10,848 bases of DNA, from NCBI GenBank assembly GCA_023129655.1, contig JAGMBN010000036.1, forward strand, positions 1 through 10,848, written 5' to 3'. Within the stretch, counting starts at the first letter, position 1. Each line of letters begins with the position of its first letter. This DNA comes from a bacterium. Lineage in GTDB: Bacteria; JAHJDO01. The position numbers and the translations under genes were made by a program. Shown in pieces: positions 1 to 6,054 of this stretch. The notes under the pieces are model-generated. The model had not been told where the DNA came from. It saw only the letters and a list, made by a program, of their open reading frames with translations, and made no database searches.

Positions 1-320
1 CCCCAATCCCTTAAATCATCAATTGATTTAAGTACTGCGGCATCGTATGTAATTCCGAAGTCTGCTCTTACCTTTTTTCTTTCAATATCGCCTGCATAAA
101 TACAGAGCAGTATATCCGCCTTATCCTTTAAATGCTGCAGGAGCCGTATCTTCACATTAGGGTCAAAGCCAGGCAGAACCCTTGAAGCATGAAAGTCAAA
201 AACAAGCTTTCCGCCAAACTCAAGATACAGCTTATTATCAGACTTCTCAACCCTCTCAAGAATAGCCTTAGTCTGCTCTTTTAGATATTTCTCATTATCA
301 AAACCTGCTTTTTTATTCAT
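1..320 (-). CDS. DUF1846 (UPF0371) family protein, N-terminal part, cut by window edge
   Basis: The complementary strand reads open from an ATG at 320 down to the window edge, giving about 106 residues. It begins MNKKAGFDNEKYLKEQ and continues with YLEFGGKLVFDFHASRVLPG near residues 32-51 and then a segment containing YAGDIERKKVRADFGITYD. From memory of the family this matches the start of DUF1846/UPF0371 proteins, which are roughly 500 residues long, so only about a fifth is visible. The start codon fits the usual family N-terminus. No clear SD precedes it. The biochemical role of the family is not established to my knowledge, and I assign none. It is transcribed away from all the other genes here, so the 321-1061 stretch separates divergent units. 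The family call is fairly firm; completeness cannot be judged. Confidence 0.85.
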   Translation of the reverse strand, partial: MNKKAGFDNEKYLKEQTKAILERVEKSDNKLYLEFGGKLVFDFHASRVLPGFDPNVKIRLLQHLKDKADILLCIYAGDIERKKVRADFGITYDAAVLKSIDDLRDW

Positions 321-370
321 GTTCAGAATATTACCATTTTTTTATAGAAATTAAAATCAATAAAATAAAG

Positions 371-751
371 AAGGCATGGAAATTATTGCATATGCATTAC
401 GGAAAGAAAAAACTCAAGGTTTTATACAGACGAGATTACAAAGAAGATATATCATGCTGGAAAATAGAAAGAGTGATCAGAAAGCATAAACTGTATCCGG
501 ATAAGATTAAGGCAGAGAAAACAGCTGAGAAGATTGCCAGAGCTAAAAGGAAACCCAAGAAGAGAATTACTCAGTTAGTTAAGGAGAACAAACTCTGGTT
601 TCTTCTTCAAGTTGATACTATCGTAATTTACTGGGACAATCTTAAAAGATATATTCTTACAGCAGTTGATCATGCAAGTAAGCTCGGTTATGCAAGAATG
701 TATAAAAGTCACAGCTCCAAAGCAGCTGCGGATTTTCTTTACAGGCTTCAG
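371..751 (+). pseudogene. Transposase remnant, DDE/integrase-core (rve) type, truncated at both ends
   Basis: An open frame runs through this stretch without a convincing start: the first usable codon is TTG at 386, with ATG at 392, and similarity appears to begin just upstream. It encodes a helix-turn-helix-like segment (YGKKKLKVLYRRDYKEDIS, then CWKIERVIRKHKLYP), a basic linker (KRKPKKRITQLV) and the start of an integrase core. The core has the first catalytic-type Asp in QVDTIVIYW, then KRYILTAVDHASKLGYARMY and HSSKAAADFLYRL. The second Asp (DNG-type motif) and the Glu of the DDE triad are missing. After about 751 the frame stays open to 847 but reads through palindromic, non-transposase sequence. 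It is therefore a broken insertion-sequence gene, N-terminally eroded and cut before the second catalytic residue. It resembles IS3/IS481-like elements; I cannot name the family. No terminal inverted repeats are evident. Confidence 0.7.
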
Positions 752-752
752 T

Positions 753-830
753 ATCCCGTTAACCAACGGGGCTTTCGGGATGGGGTCTGCCTTCTTCTCC
801 TTCACCTAGGGGGTAAGCATGTATCTTACC
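753..830. repeat. Cluster of small palindromes at the broken end of the transposase remnant
   Basis: Where the transposase similarity stops, the sequence becomes a run of short inverted repeats. CCCGTT (755-760) pairs with AACGGG (765-770). The outer ATCCCG (753-758) can instead pair with CGGGAT (776-781). GGTAAG (812-817) pairs with CTTACC (825-830) around a 7-nt loop. The TCCCG/CGGGA units resemble the hairpins inside the 944-1045 repeat, which suggests one family of small mobile palindromes. No protein-coding role is apparent. Confidence 0.45.
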
Positions 831-854
831 ATTTCCACCAAATTTGAAAATATC

Positions 855-876
855 ATTTGCAAGGCAAATTTTTTTT
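855..876 (+). terminator. Possible weak rho-independent terminator
   Basis: ATTTGC (855-860) and GCAAAT (864-869) form a 6-bp stem with a 3-nt loop, followed directly by a run of T to 876. The stem is short and AT-rich, so the hairpin is weak. It lies after the transposase remnant and before psd. An alternative pairing of AAATTTG (840-846) with CAAATTT (865-871) is also possible. Confidence 0.35.
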
Positions 877-897
877 GACTATACTAGCTTAAATGAT
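857..897 (+). promoter_or_regulatory. Candidate promoter for the psd-pssA unit
   Basis: Two readings are possible. TTGCAA (857-862), a 17-nt spacer and TATACT (880-885) form a sigma70-like pair. Alternatively TTGACT (875-880) is followed 11 nt later by AATGAT (892-897), a pattern also seen near the starts of the DUF5679 and mreB genes. No other promoter-like sequence stands out before psd. AT-rich DNA gives such matches by chance. Confidence 0.3.
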
Positions 898-943
898 CAA
901 TGAAACACTCATGACAGCAAGCAGGCACAAAAAAATATAAAAA

Positions 944-1045
944 TGTCATTGCGAGGAGTCCCGAAGGCTTTCGGGACGACGTGGCAATCTAAAAAGACGA
1001 GATTGCTTCACAAAGTTTATCCCGATATCGGGGTTCGCAATGACA
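944..1045. repeat. 102-bp imperfect inverted-repeat (MITE/REP-like) element upstream of psd
   Basis: TGTCATTGCGA (944-954) is the exact reverse complement of TCGCAATGACA (1035-1045). Inside, GCAATCT (984-990) pairs with AGATTGC (1000-1006). This nested structure, with TCATTGCGAGG at one end and CGCAATGAC at the other, matches a type of repeat widespread in bacterial and metagenomic genomes. Two smaller palindromes sit in the arms: TCCCGAA (959-965) with TTCGGGA (970-976), and the perfect palindrome CCCGATATCGGG (1021-1032). No protein is encoded. It ends 16 nt before the psd start codon and just before its SD, so it would be transcribed in the psd leader. Confidence 0.8.
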
Positions 1046-1061
1046 GAAGGGACATTCTCAG

Positions 1062-1691
1062 ATGAAATTTAGAATTGCAAAAGATGGTTTACCCATAATA
1101 GTTTTTTTTGTATTACTTACAATGCTCAGCGCTTTCCTGCATATATTCGTCAGTGTTATTTTTCTCATCTTACTCAGTTTTTGTGTTTTTTTCTTCAGGG
1201 ATCCTGAAAGAGAGATTACAAAAGGAGAAAATATAGTACTTGCGCCAGCTGACGGCAAGGTAGTGGCGATTGAACAGATTCAAGACAGCAAGATATCCGA
1301 TGAACCGGTTCGTAGAATCTCTATATTCCTATCGGTTTTTGACGCGCATATCAATCGCGCGCCAATTGATGGACAGGTTATCTATCTTGAATATTCAAAA
1401 GGAAGGTTTCTTGACGCTAGAAATCCAAAGGCATCAGAGGTAAATGAGAATAATTTTATGGTGTTTTCGCATAAAGGAACTAAGATTGCCATAAGGCAAA
1501 TAGCAGGAAAGATTGCGCGCCGTGTTGTATGTAAATGCAACAAGGGGGATAATTTAAAAATCGGCGAACGCATAGGAATGATAAGATTTGGCTCAAGAAC
1601 GGATTTGTTTCTTCCCATGAATGCAGAAATAAGCGCAAAAGTAGGCGATATGGTTAAGGCGGGAATAACTATTATGGGAAAACTTTCATGA
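1062..1691 (+). CDS. psd: Phosphatidylserine decarboxylase proenzyme, short type
   Basis: Decarboxylates phosphatidylserine to phosphatidylethanolamine at the inner membrane, using a pyruvoyl group made by self-cleavage. The 209-residue product has hydrophobic segments at about 10-28 and 29-45, then FFFRDPER (43-50) and the PADG motif with Asp64. FLSVFDAHINRAP (89-101) aligns with the conserved His region; His96 matches the first His of the E. coli pair, and Arg99 replaces the second, as in short family members. The self-cleavage site reads FGSR (176-179), so Gly177-Ser178 should be split and Ser178 become the pyruvoyl residue. This GS form is typical of the short, single-domain class rather than the longer LGST type. 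An AAGGGA SD (1047-1052) lies 9 nt before the ATG. The stop overlaps the pssA start by 4 nt, so the two enzymes of one pathway are translationally coupled. Confidence 0.93.
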   Translation: MKFRIAKDGLPIIVFFVLLTMLSAFLHIFVSVIFLILLSFCVFFFRDPEREITKGENIVLAPADGKVVAIEQIQDSKISDEPVRRISIFLSVFDAHINRAPIDGQVIYLEYSKGRFLDARNPKASEVNENNFMVFSHKGTKIAIRQIAGKIARRVVCKCNKGDNLKIGERIGMIRFGSRTDLFLPMNAEISAKVGDMVKAGITIMGKLS

Positions 1692-2410
1692 GAAAGATTC
1701 AATTACTGCCAAGTCTTATTACAACTGCTAATCTGGTGGGTGGATTTCTGTCAATAATCTTCTCTATGCAGGGTAACTTTACTATTGCAGGATGGTTAAT
1801 TATTATTGCTATTGTATTTGACGGGCTTGACGGCGAGGTTTCGCGTCTAACAAAAACAAGCAGCGATTTTGGATTGCAATACGACTCACTTGCTGACCTT
1901 ATATCCTTTGCTGTTGCCCCAGCTGTGCTTGTATATAAATCTTTTTTGGGAGTTCCTACGCGTCTGGCGCTATCCCTTATTACACTGTATGTGGTTTGCG
2001 GAGCTCTGAGGCTGGCAAGATTTAATGTTCAAATAGTAAAAACAAAGGATAAGTTTTTTGTAGGGCTGCCTATTCCAGCTGCTGCAGCAATAGTCACAAC
2101 CTCTACAGTAGCATTTCATAGCTATATTATTCAATTCCCTGCACTCAGATTCTTCCCAATATTCATGATAGTTATTGCATATTTAATGGTAAGCAAGGTT
2201 AGATATCCCAGTCTTAAAGAAATTGAGAGAAAAAGGCCTTTTCATTACCTTGTTGCCATACTCCTGATACTTGCTTTAGTAGTTATACGTTCAGACTTTT
2301 TTATGTTTGCAATAACATTTGCTTACGTGCTTTCAGGACCTACAAGAATGATCAAGCCGTTAAGAAAATTTTTTGCACTTAAAGACCAAGCTGGGAGAAC
2401 ATCCCCCTGA
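1688..2410 (+). CDS. pssA: CDP-diacylglycerol-serine O-phosphatidyltransferase
   Basis: Makes phosphatidylserine from CDP-diacylglycerol and serine, the substrate for Psd encoded just upstream. The 240-residue membrane protein carries the CDP-alcohol phosphotransferase signature with exact spacing: Asp45, Asp48-Gly49, Ser52-Arg53, Gly62, Asp66 and Asp70. Ser52 replaces the usual Ala. The following YDSLADLISF is typical of the Bacillus-type integral-membrane PssA. Several hydrophobic segments follow, the last at about residues 190-217. The ATG overlaps the psd stop (ATGA), with GGGA at 1676-1679 as a modest SD. The last residues (about RTSP) and the TGA lie inside the inverted-repeat element at 2399-2504. 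The native 3' end was probably replaced when the repeat arrived; the lost tail was likely short and non-essential. Confidence 0.93.
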   Translation: MRKIQLLPSLITTANLVGGFLSIIFSMQGNFTIAGWLIIIAIVFDGLDGEVSRLTKTSSDFGLQYDSLADLISFAVAPAVLVYKSFLGVPTRLALSLITLYVVCGALRLARFNVQIVKTKDKFFVGLPIPAAAAIVTTSTVAFHSYIIQFPALRFFPIFMIVIAYLMVSKVRYPSLKEIERKRPFHYLVAILLILALVVIRSDFFMFAITFAYVLSGPTRMIKPLRKFFALKDQAGRTSP

Positions 2411-2504
2411 TTTCGCCTGTGGCAAAACCCTCCCCCTTCAAAGGGGGACTTGAAAAGGTGCGAGAATAAACCATCCCCCTTTGAAGGGGGAGCAAGGGGG
2501 ATGT
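2399..2504. repeat. GC-rich inverted-repeat element, copy A, between pssA and trpE
   Basis: ACATCCCCCT (2399-2408) and AGGGGGATGT (2495-2504) form the ends. Inside are two strong hairpins: TCCCCCTT (2431-2438) with AAGGGGGA (2441-2448), and TCCCCCTT (2474-2481) with AAGGGGGA (2484-2491). The left part (ATTTCGCCTGTGGCAAAA) resembles the centre of the copy at 7809-7849; the right 32 bp closely match the copy at 4563-4594. The element supplies the pssA stop codon at its left end. At its right end AAGGGGG (2494-2500) lies 11 nt before the trpE ATG and can pair with the anti-SD using one G-U wobble. No T-run follows, so it is not a standard terminator. Confidence 0.85.
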
Positions 2505-2511
2505 AAAAACT

Positions 2512-3993
2512 ATGTGCCATCCAACAAAAAAAGAGTTTATTAAAAAAACAAAAGCAGGGAATCTCATTCCTATTTACAAAGAGATTATAGCTGATACACA
2601 AACTCCTGTATCAGCATATAAACAAATTGCGCATGGTGACAAATTCTCATTTCTTCTGGAGAGCGTTGAAAGAGGAGAACAATTTGGCAGATATTCATTT
2701 ATTGGGACTAATCCCGAGATAGTCTTTAAATGTAAAGATAATAAAGGAAGCCTGCTTTATAAGCACAAAGAAAAACAAGTTTTTCTTTCAGACGGTCCTT
2801 TGCCATTTCTCAGGCATATGATGAATAAATACAAATTTGTAATCGATGATTCTCTCCCTCCATTTTGTGGCGGAGCAGTAGGATACTTTAGCTATGATGT
2901 TATTAGATCCATAGAGAAATTACCAATGCATACAACCGATGATCTCAACCTGCCGGATTGTGTGCTGATGTTTACTGACACTATAGTAATTTTTGACCAC
3001 CTTTCACACACTATGAAGATAGTGTCAAATGTACACTTAAATGATAAGATGGATCCGTCCAAGGCATACGATCAAGCTATACGAAAGATTGATAGGATAA
3101 TAGAGAAATTGAACATGCCTGTGCAGAAATACGAAAATAAAAATTCAAAGGAGAAATATAGGCTGAAATCTAACCTCACAAAGAATCAATTTATAAAGAT
3201 TGTAAAGAAAGCCAAGGAATATATTAAAGCAGGAGATATCATTCAGACCGTGCTTTCACAACGGCTGGAAACCAAGATAAATGCAGACTCATTTGATATA
3301 TATCGGGCTCTTCGAAGAATAAATCCATCTCCATATATGTATTATCTGAAGCTTGATAGTTTTGAAATAGCAGGATCATCTCCGGAGACTTTGGTTAAGG
3401 TAGAAAATAAAACTGTAAAAGAACGCCCAATAGCTGGTACAAGACCCAGAGGAAAAACAGAAGTTGAAGACAAGGAACTTGTTAAGGAATTACTATCCGA
3501 TCCAAAAGAACTCGCAGAACACATAATGCTTGTTGACCTTTCACGAAACGATATTGGCCGCGTTTGTGAATGCGGCACGGTCAAAGTTGGAGAGCTGATG
3601 GGTATAGAAAAGTACTCTCATGTCATGCATATAGTCTCAGATGTTCAAGGAGAAATCAAACCTGATTTAGACAGTATAGATGTTCTCAAGGCTTGCTTTC
3701 CTGCAGGGACGGTCTCCGGCGCTCCAAAGATAAGAGCTATGGAACTTATTGAGGAGCTTGAACCCACCAAGCGCAGTCCTTATGCAGGAGCAGTGGGATA
3801 TTTAAGTTTTTCAGGAGATATGGATACATGCATAACAATAAGAACAGCAATCATTAAAAACAATACAGCTTATCTTCAGGCTGGAGCAGGCATTGTTGCA
3901 GATTCAGTACCGGAGAAAGAATATAATGAAACATTGAATAAGGCAAAGGTGCTTATAAAAGCAATAAAGCTTGCTGAGGAGGGTTTAATTTGA
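2512..3993 (+). CDS. trpE: Anthranilate synthase component I (aminase subunit)
   Basis: With the TrpG glutaminase, converts chorismate to anthranilate, the first committed step of tryptophan synthesis. The 493-residue protein starts MCHPTKKEF and has GNLIPIYKE shortly after, matching typical TrpE N-termini and supporting this ATG. An LLES motif (48-51) is the tryptophan-binding feature that separates TrpE from PabB, so feedback inhibition by tryptophan is expected. The C-terminal chorismate-binding domain has RPIAGTRPRG from residue 305, then LVDLSRNDIGRV, FPAGTVSGAPK (396-406) and GAGIVADSVPEKE. No truncation is seen. The only SD-like sequence is the G-run at the end of the repeat element upstream. 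No Trp-rich leader peptide, T-box or attenuator is visible in the 101 nt before it. trpG overlaps the 3' end. The remaining trp genes are not in this window. Confidence 0.95.
   Translation: MCHPTKKEFIKKTKAGNLIPIYKEIIADTQTPVSAYKQIAHGDKFSFLLESVERGEQFGRYSFIGTNPEIVFKCKDNKGSLLYKHKEKQVFLSDGPLPFLRHMMNKYKFVIDDSLPPFCGGAVGYFSYDVIRSIEKLPMHTTDDLNLPDCVLMFTDTIVIFDHLSHTMKIVSNVHLNDKMDPSKAYDQAIRKIDRIIEKLNMPVQKYENKNSKEKYRLKSNLTKNQFIKIVKKAKEYIKAGDIIQTVLSQRLETKINADSFDIYRALRRINPSPYMYYLKLDSFEIAGSSPETLVKVENKTVKERPIAGTRPRGKTEVEDKELVKELLSDPKELAEHIMLVDLSRNDIGRVCECGTVKVGELMGIEKYSHVMHIVSDVQGEIKPDLDSIDVLKACFPAGTVSGAPKIRAMELIEELEPTKRSPYAGAVGYLSFSGDMDTCITIRTAIIKNNTAYLQAGAGIVADSVPEKEYNETLNKAKVLIKAIKLAEEGLI
3976..3983 (+). 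promoter_or_regulatory. Strong SD that decides the TTG start of trpG
   Basis: GAGGAGGG lies inside the 3' end of trpE, 6 nt before TTG at 3990. It supports initiation at this TTG, which gives the conserved N-terminus MILIIDNYDSF with no better ATG nearby. Confidence 0.75.
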
Positions 3994-4559
3994 TTCTCAT
4001 AATAGACAATTATGATTCCTTTACATTTAATCTGGTTCAGTATTTCGGTGAGCTTGGCGCTGAAATGGAGATTTACAGAAATGACAAAATAACAATGGAT
4101 CAAATAAAGAACAAAAAAAACCTGAAAAAGATAGTTATCTCTCCAGGCCCATGCACACCAAAAGAAGCTGGCATTTCCAAGGATGTTATCAAATTATTTT
4201 ACAAGAAAATTCCAATACTCGGTGTATGTCTGGGGCACCAGTGTATCGGGGAAGTCTTTGGGGCAAAAATAGTTAGGGCTAAAAGACTTATGCATGGAAA
4301 AACTTCTATGATTTATCATGACAGCAAAACAATATTTAAAAACATCTCTAATCCATTTGAAGCCACACGATATCATTCTCTTGAAATAGAGAGAGAATCT
4401 CTCCCTGAGTGTTTCACAATTTCTGCATGGACTGATCAAAATGAAATAATGGGAATCCGGCATAAAAAATATCAGGTTGAAGGTGTCCAGTTCCACCCTG
4501 AATCAATCCTCACTAAAGAAGGCAAAAAAATACTTGGCAACTTTTTAAAGCTGAAATAG
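3990..4559 (+). CDS. trpG: Anthranilate synthase component II (glutamine amidotransferase)
   Basis: Hydrolyses glutamine and passes ammonia to TrpE for anthranilate formation. It is a 189-residue class-I amidotransferase of normal length. The N-terminus is the typical IIDNYDSFTFNLVQYF; SPGPCTP (51-57) follows. The nucleophile is Cys80 in GVCLGHQ. MHGKTS and RYHSL are the conserved loop motifs. The His169/Glu171 pair in QFHPES completes the triad. It starts at TTG with a strong internal SD, and TTGA overlaps the trpE stop by 4 nt, so equal, coupled translation with trpE is likely. In many bacteria the same subunit also serves PabB for p-aminobenzoate; with no pabB in view, a double role is possible but only inferred. 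The stop lies 3 nt before the repeat element at 4563. Confidence 0.95.
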   Translation: MILIIDNYDSFTFNLVQYFGELGAEMEIYRNDKITMDQIKNKKNLKKIVISPGPCTPKEAGISKDVIKLFYKKIPILGVCLGHQCIGEVFGAKIVRAKRLMHGKTSMIYHDSKTIFKNISNPFEATRYHSLEIERESLPECFTISAWTDQNEIMGIRHKKYQVEGVQFHPESILTKEGKKILGNFLKLK

Positions 4560-4562
4560 AAA

Positions 4563-4594
4563 GTCCCCCTTTGAAGGGGGATTCAGGGGGATGT
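4563..4594. repeat. GC-rich inverted-repeat element, copy B (right-hand half), after trpG
   Basis: TCCCCCTT (4564-4571) pairs with AAGGGGGA (4574-4581) in a strong hairpin. This is followed by AGGGGGATGT (4585-4594), the same end as in copies A and C. The 32 bp match positions 2473-2504 apart from a few bases. The left half of copy A is absent. It begins 3 nt after the trpG stop. The hairpin might protect or attenuate the trpEG transcript; there is no T-run after it. Confidence 0.8.
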
Positions 4595-4599
4595 AAGGC

Positions 4600-4644
4600 A
4601 TGCCGCAAAAGACAATAATAAAATATTTTAGTTATGAATTATAA
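4600..4644 (+). CDS. Possible 14-residue leader ORF overlapping the MATE start
   Basis: An ATG lies 9 nt after the G-run of the upstream repeat, the same distance range as for trpE and bioD. It opens a 14-codon frame (MPQKTIIKYFSYEL) that runs past the MATE start codon in another frame and stops at 4642-4644, 8 nt inside MATE. MATE has no SD of its own, so translation of this small frame could couple to it. There is no sign of conservation visible here; it may be a chance frame. Confidence 0.25.
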   Translation: MPQKTIIKYFSYEL

Positions 4645-5995
4645 GATAGAGAATAACGATTTGACCAAAGGTAGTATTTCCAAGAGTATTTGGAAGTTAG
4701 CTCTTCCTATTATGGTCAGCGTAGTATTGCACAATGCGTTTAATATTGTGGACATGATTTTTGTTGGCAGATTAGGTCCTGAAGCTATTGCTGCTGTAGC
4801 CATGGGAGGAATTCTCTTTGGAATAATTATGATTGCTTTAATAGGTATATCCATTGGGACTACTGCTATGATAGCCAGAGCCATTGGGTCAAAGGATATT
4901 AAAGAGGCAGAAGACATTGCCGTGCAATCACTTTTTATGGGTGTCATCGGTTCTATTGCTTTGGGTCTTTTAGGTTATTTTCTGGCAAAACCTATGCTTA
5001 TCTTGTTTGGCGCAAGTGGCGAAGTGATTTCTTTAGGAACATCTTACATCAAGATATTGTCGCTTGGTTCAATCACAATGTTTCTTTTATTTTTGATCAG
5101 CGCTATCCTTCGTGGAGCAGGGGATGCCTTTTTGCCAATGAAATTTTTGATGCTTTCTACAGGATTAAACATTGTTTTAGATCCAGTATTAATATTTGGG
5201 CTATTTGGATTTCCTGCTTTAGGAGTTAAAGGTTCTGCCCTGGCTACTGTTATAGCCAGGGCAGCAGGTATGACATGGGCATTATATGCGATTTTCAATG
5301 GACACTCTATTATCCATTTAAAAATAAAGGAATCAAGGTTGAGACTCTCCGTTATGCTTCAGATGATTCGTACCGGAATTTTTGCTGCCTTGCAGATGAC
5401 TGCAAGAAATATATCGGGTTTAATCTTAATGCGCATTGTAGCTGTATTCGGCACTTTTGCTGTAGCTGCTTATGGTATTGGGATGAGAGTATTGATGTTA
5501 GTAATGATGCCTGGCTTTGCATTTGCTCAATGCGCTACAACATTAGTTGGACAGAATTTAGGCGCAGATAGACCAAAAAGGGCTGAAAAAAGCGCATGGA
5601 CAGCAGCAGGATTTTTTGGAATTATGGCTATAATATTCACAGTAATATTTTTTATATTTGCTAAGGAAATAATCGCTATTTTTAATACCAATCCAGAAGT
5701 TATTAGAATAGGCGCTCTATATTTACGCTTTTTATCTTTTACATTTATCTTTATGGCATCCTCTATAGTCCTTGGGAGAGCATTTATGGGCGCAGGTGAT
5801 ACTTTATCGCCGCTTATAATTACAGGTATTTCCCTTTTTGGATTTCAGATACCACTGGCACTTTTATTATCAAGAAATTTAAATATGAATACTAATGGTA
5901 TATGGCTGGCAATTGCTATCTCAAATATAGTTCAAGGAGTAGTGATGGCTGGCTGGTTTAAAAAAGGCAAGTGGAAGAGCATAAAAATAGATTGA
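4634..5995 (+). CDS. MATE-family multidrug/sodium (or proton) antiporter
   Basis: A 453-residue inner-membrane exporter, full length for the MATE family, expected to expel cationic drugs or metabolites in exchange for Na+ or H+. It begins KGSISKSIWKLALPIMVSVVLHNAFNIVDMIFVGRLG, typical of the first MATE repeat, and shows about twelve hydrophobic segments. The duplicated domain structure is visible as paired motifs: LRGAGDAFLPMK around residues 159-170 with NIVLDPVLIFG (179-189) in the first half, and GRAFMGAGDTLSPL (381-394) in the second. An in-frame TAA at 4619-4621 rules out an upstream extension, so ATG 4634 is the likely start, although no SD precedes it. The substrate cannot be read from sequence. 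A NorM- or DinF-like protein is the best description. Its placement after trpEG suggests no specific link to tryptophan. Confidence 0.92.
   Translation: MNYKIENNDLTKGSISKSIWKLALPIMVSVVLHNAFNIVDMIFVGRLGPEAIAAVAMGGILFGIIMIALIGISIGTTAMIARAIGSKDIKEAEDIAVQSLFMGVIGSIALGLLGYFLAKPMLILFGASGEVISLGTSYIKILSLGSITMFLLFLISAILRGAGDAFLPMKFLMLSTGLNIVLDPVLIFGLFGFPALGVKGSALATVIARAAGMTWALYAIFNGHSIIHLKIKESRLRLSVMLQMIRTGIFAALQMTARNISGLILMRIVAVFGTFAVAAYGIGMRVLMLVMMPGFAFAQCATTLVGQNLGADRPKRAEKSAWTAAGFFGIMAIIFTVIFFIFAKEIIAIFNTNPEVIRIGALYLRFLSFTFIFMASSIVLGRAFMGAGDTLSPLIITGISLFGFQIPLALLLSRNLNMNTNGIWLAIAISNIVQGVVMAGWFKKGKWKSIKID
5235..5264. repeat. Perfect 12-bp inverted repeat inside the MATE gene
   Basis: CTGCCCTGGCTA (5235-5246) and TAGCCAGGGCAG (5253-5264) are exact reverse complements around a 6-nt loop. 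The region encodes the common MATE segment GSALATVIARAAG, so the protein is not disrupted. The mRNA should form a strong hairpin here. Confidence 0.7.
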
Positions 5996-6019
5996 CTTTT
6001 GGTTTCGGTATGATAAACT
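5992..6019 (+). promoter_or_regulatory. Candidate sigma70-like promoter for the DUF5679 gene
   Basis: TTGACT (5992-5997) overlaps the MATE stop codon. TAAACT (6014-6019) follows after 16 nt as a fair -10. TATGAT (6009-6014) is a better hexamer, but only 11 nt from TTGACT. Either would start an mRNA about 30 nt before the strong SD. It suggests that the small gene is transcribed separately from MATE. Confidence 0.4.
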
Positions 6020-6042
6020 CGGTTCAATATTTCTAAATTCAG

Positions 6043-6050
6043 AGGAGGTG
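6043..6050 (+). promoter_or_regulatory. Near-perfect SD of the DUF5679 gene
   Basis: AGGAGGTG lies 4 nt before ATG 6055 (6 nt measured from the AGGAGG core). It is the closest match to the anti-SD in the window and confirms a short gene that could otherwise be overlooked. Confidence 0.8.
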
Positions 6051-6054
6051 TAGC

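Noticed and set aside
944..1045. Structured RNA gene or riboswitch before psd
   Set aside because: The fold is a simple end-to-end inverted repeat of a widespread TCATTGCGAGG type with no recognisable riboswitch core.
2399..2504. Rho-independent terminator after pssA
   Set aside because: Hairpins are strong but none is followed by a T-tract on the + strand. The sequence recurs at two other junctions, so it is better called a repeat element.
2411..2511. Tryptophan leader peptide, T-box or attenuator before trpE
   Set aside because: No run of TGG codons in a short ORF, no T-box sequence and no hairpin followed by a T-run. The structure is explained by the repeat family.
5275..5571. 98-codon + strand frame inside the MATE gene
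   Set aside because: It overlaps a well-supported MATE frame entirely, has no family features, an unusually high Cys/Trp content and no SD.
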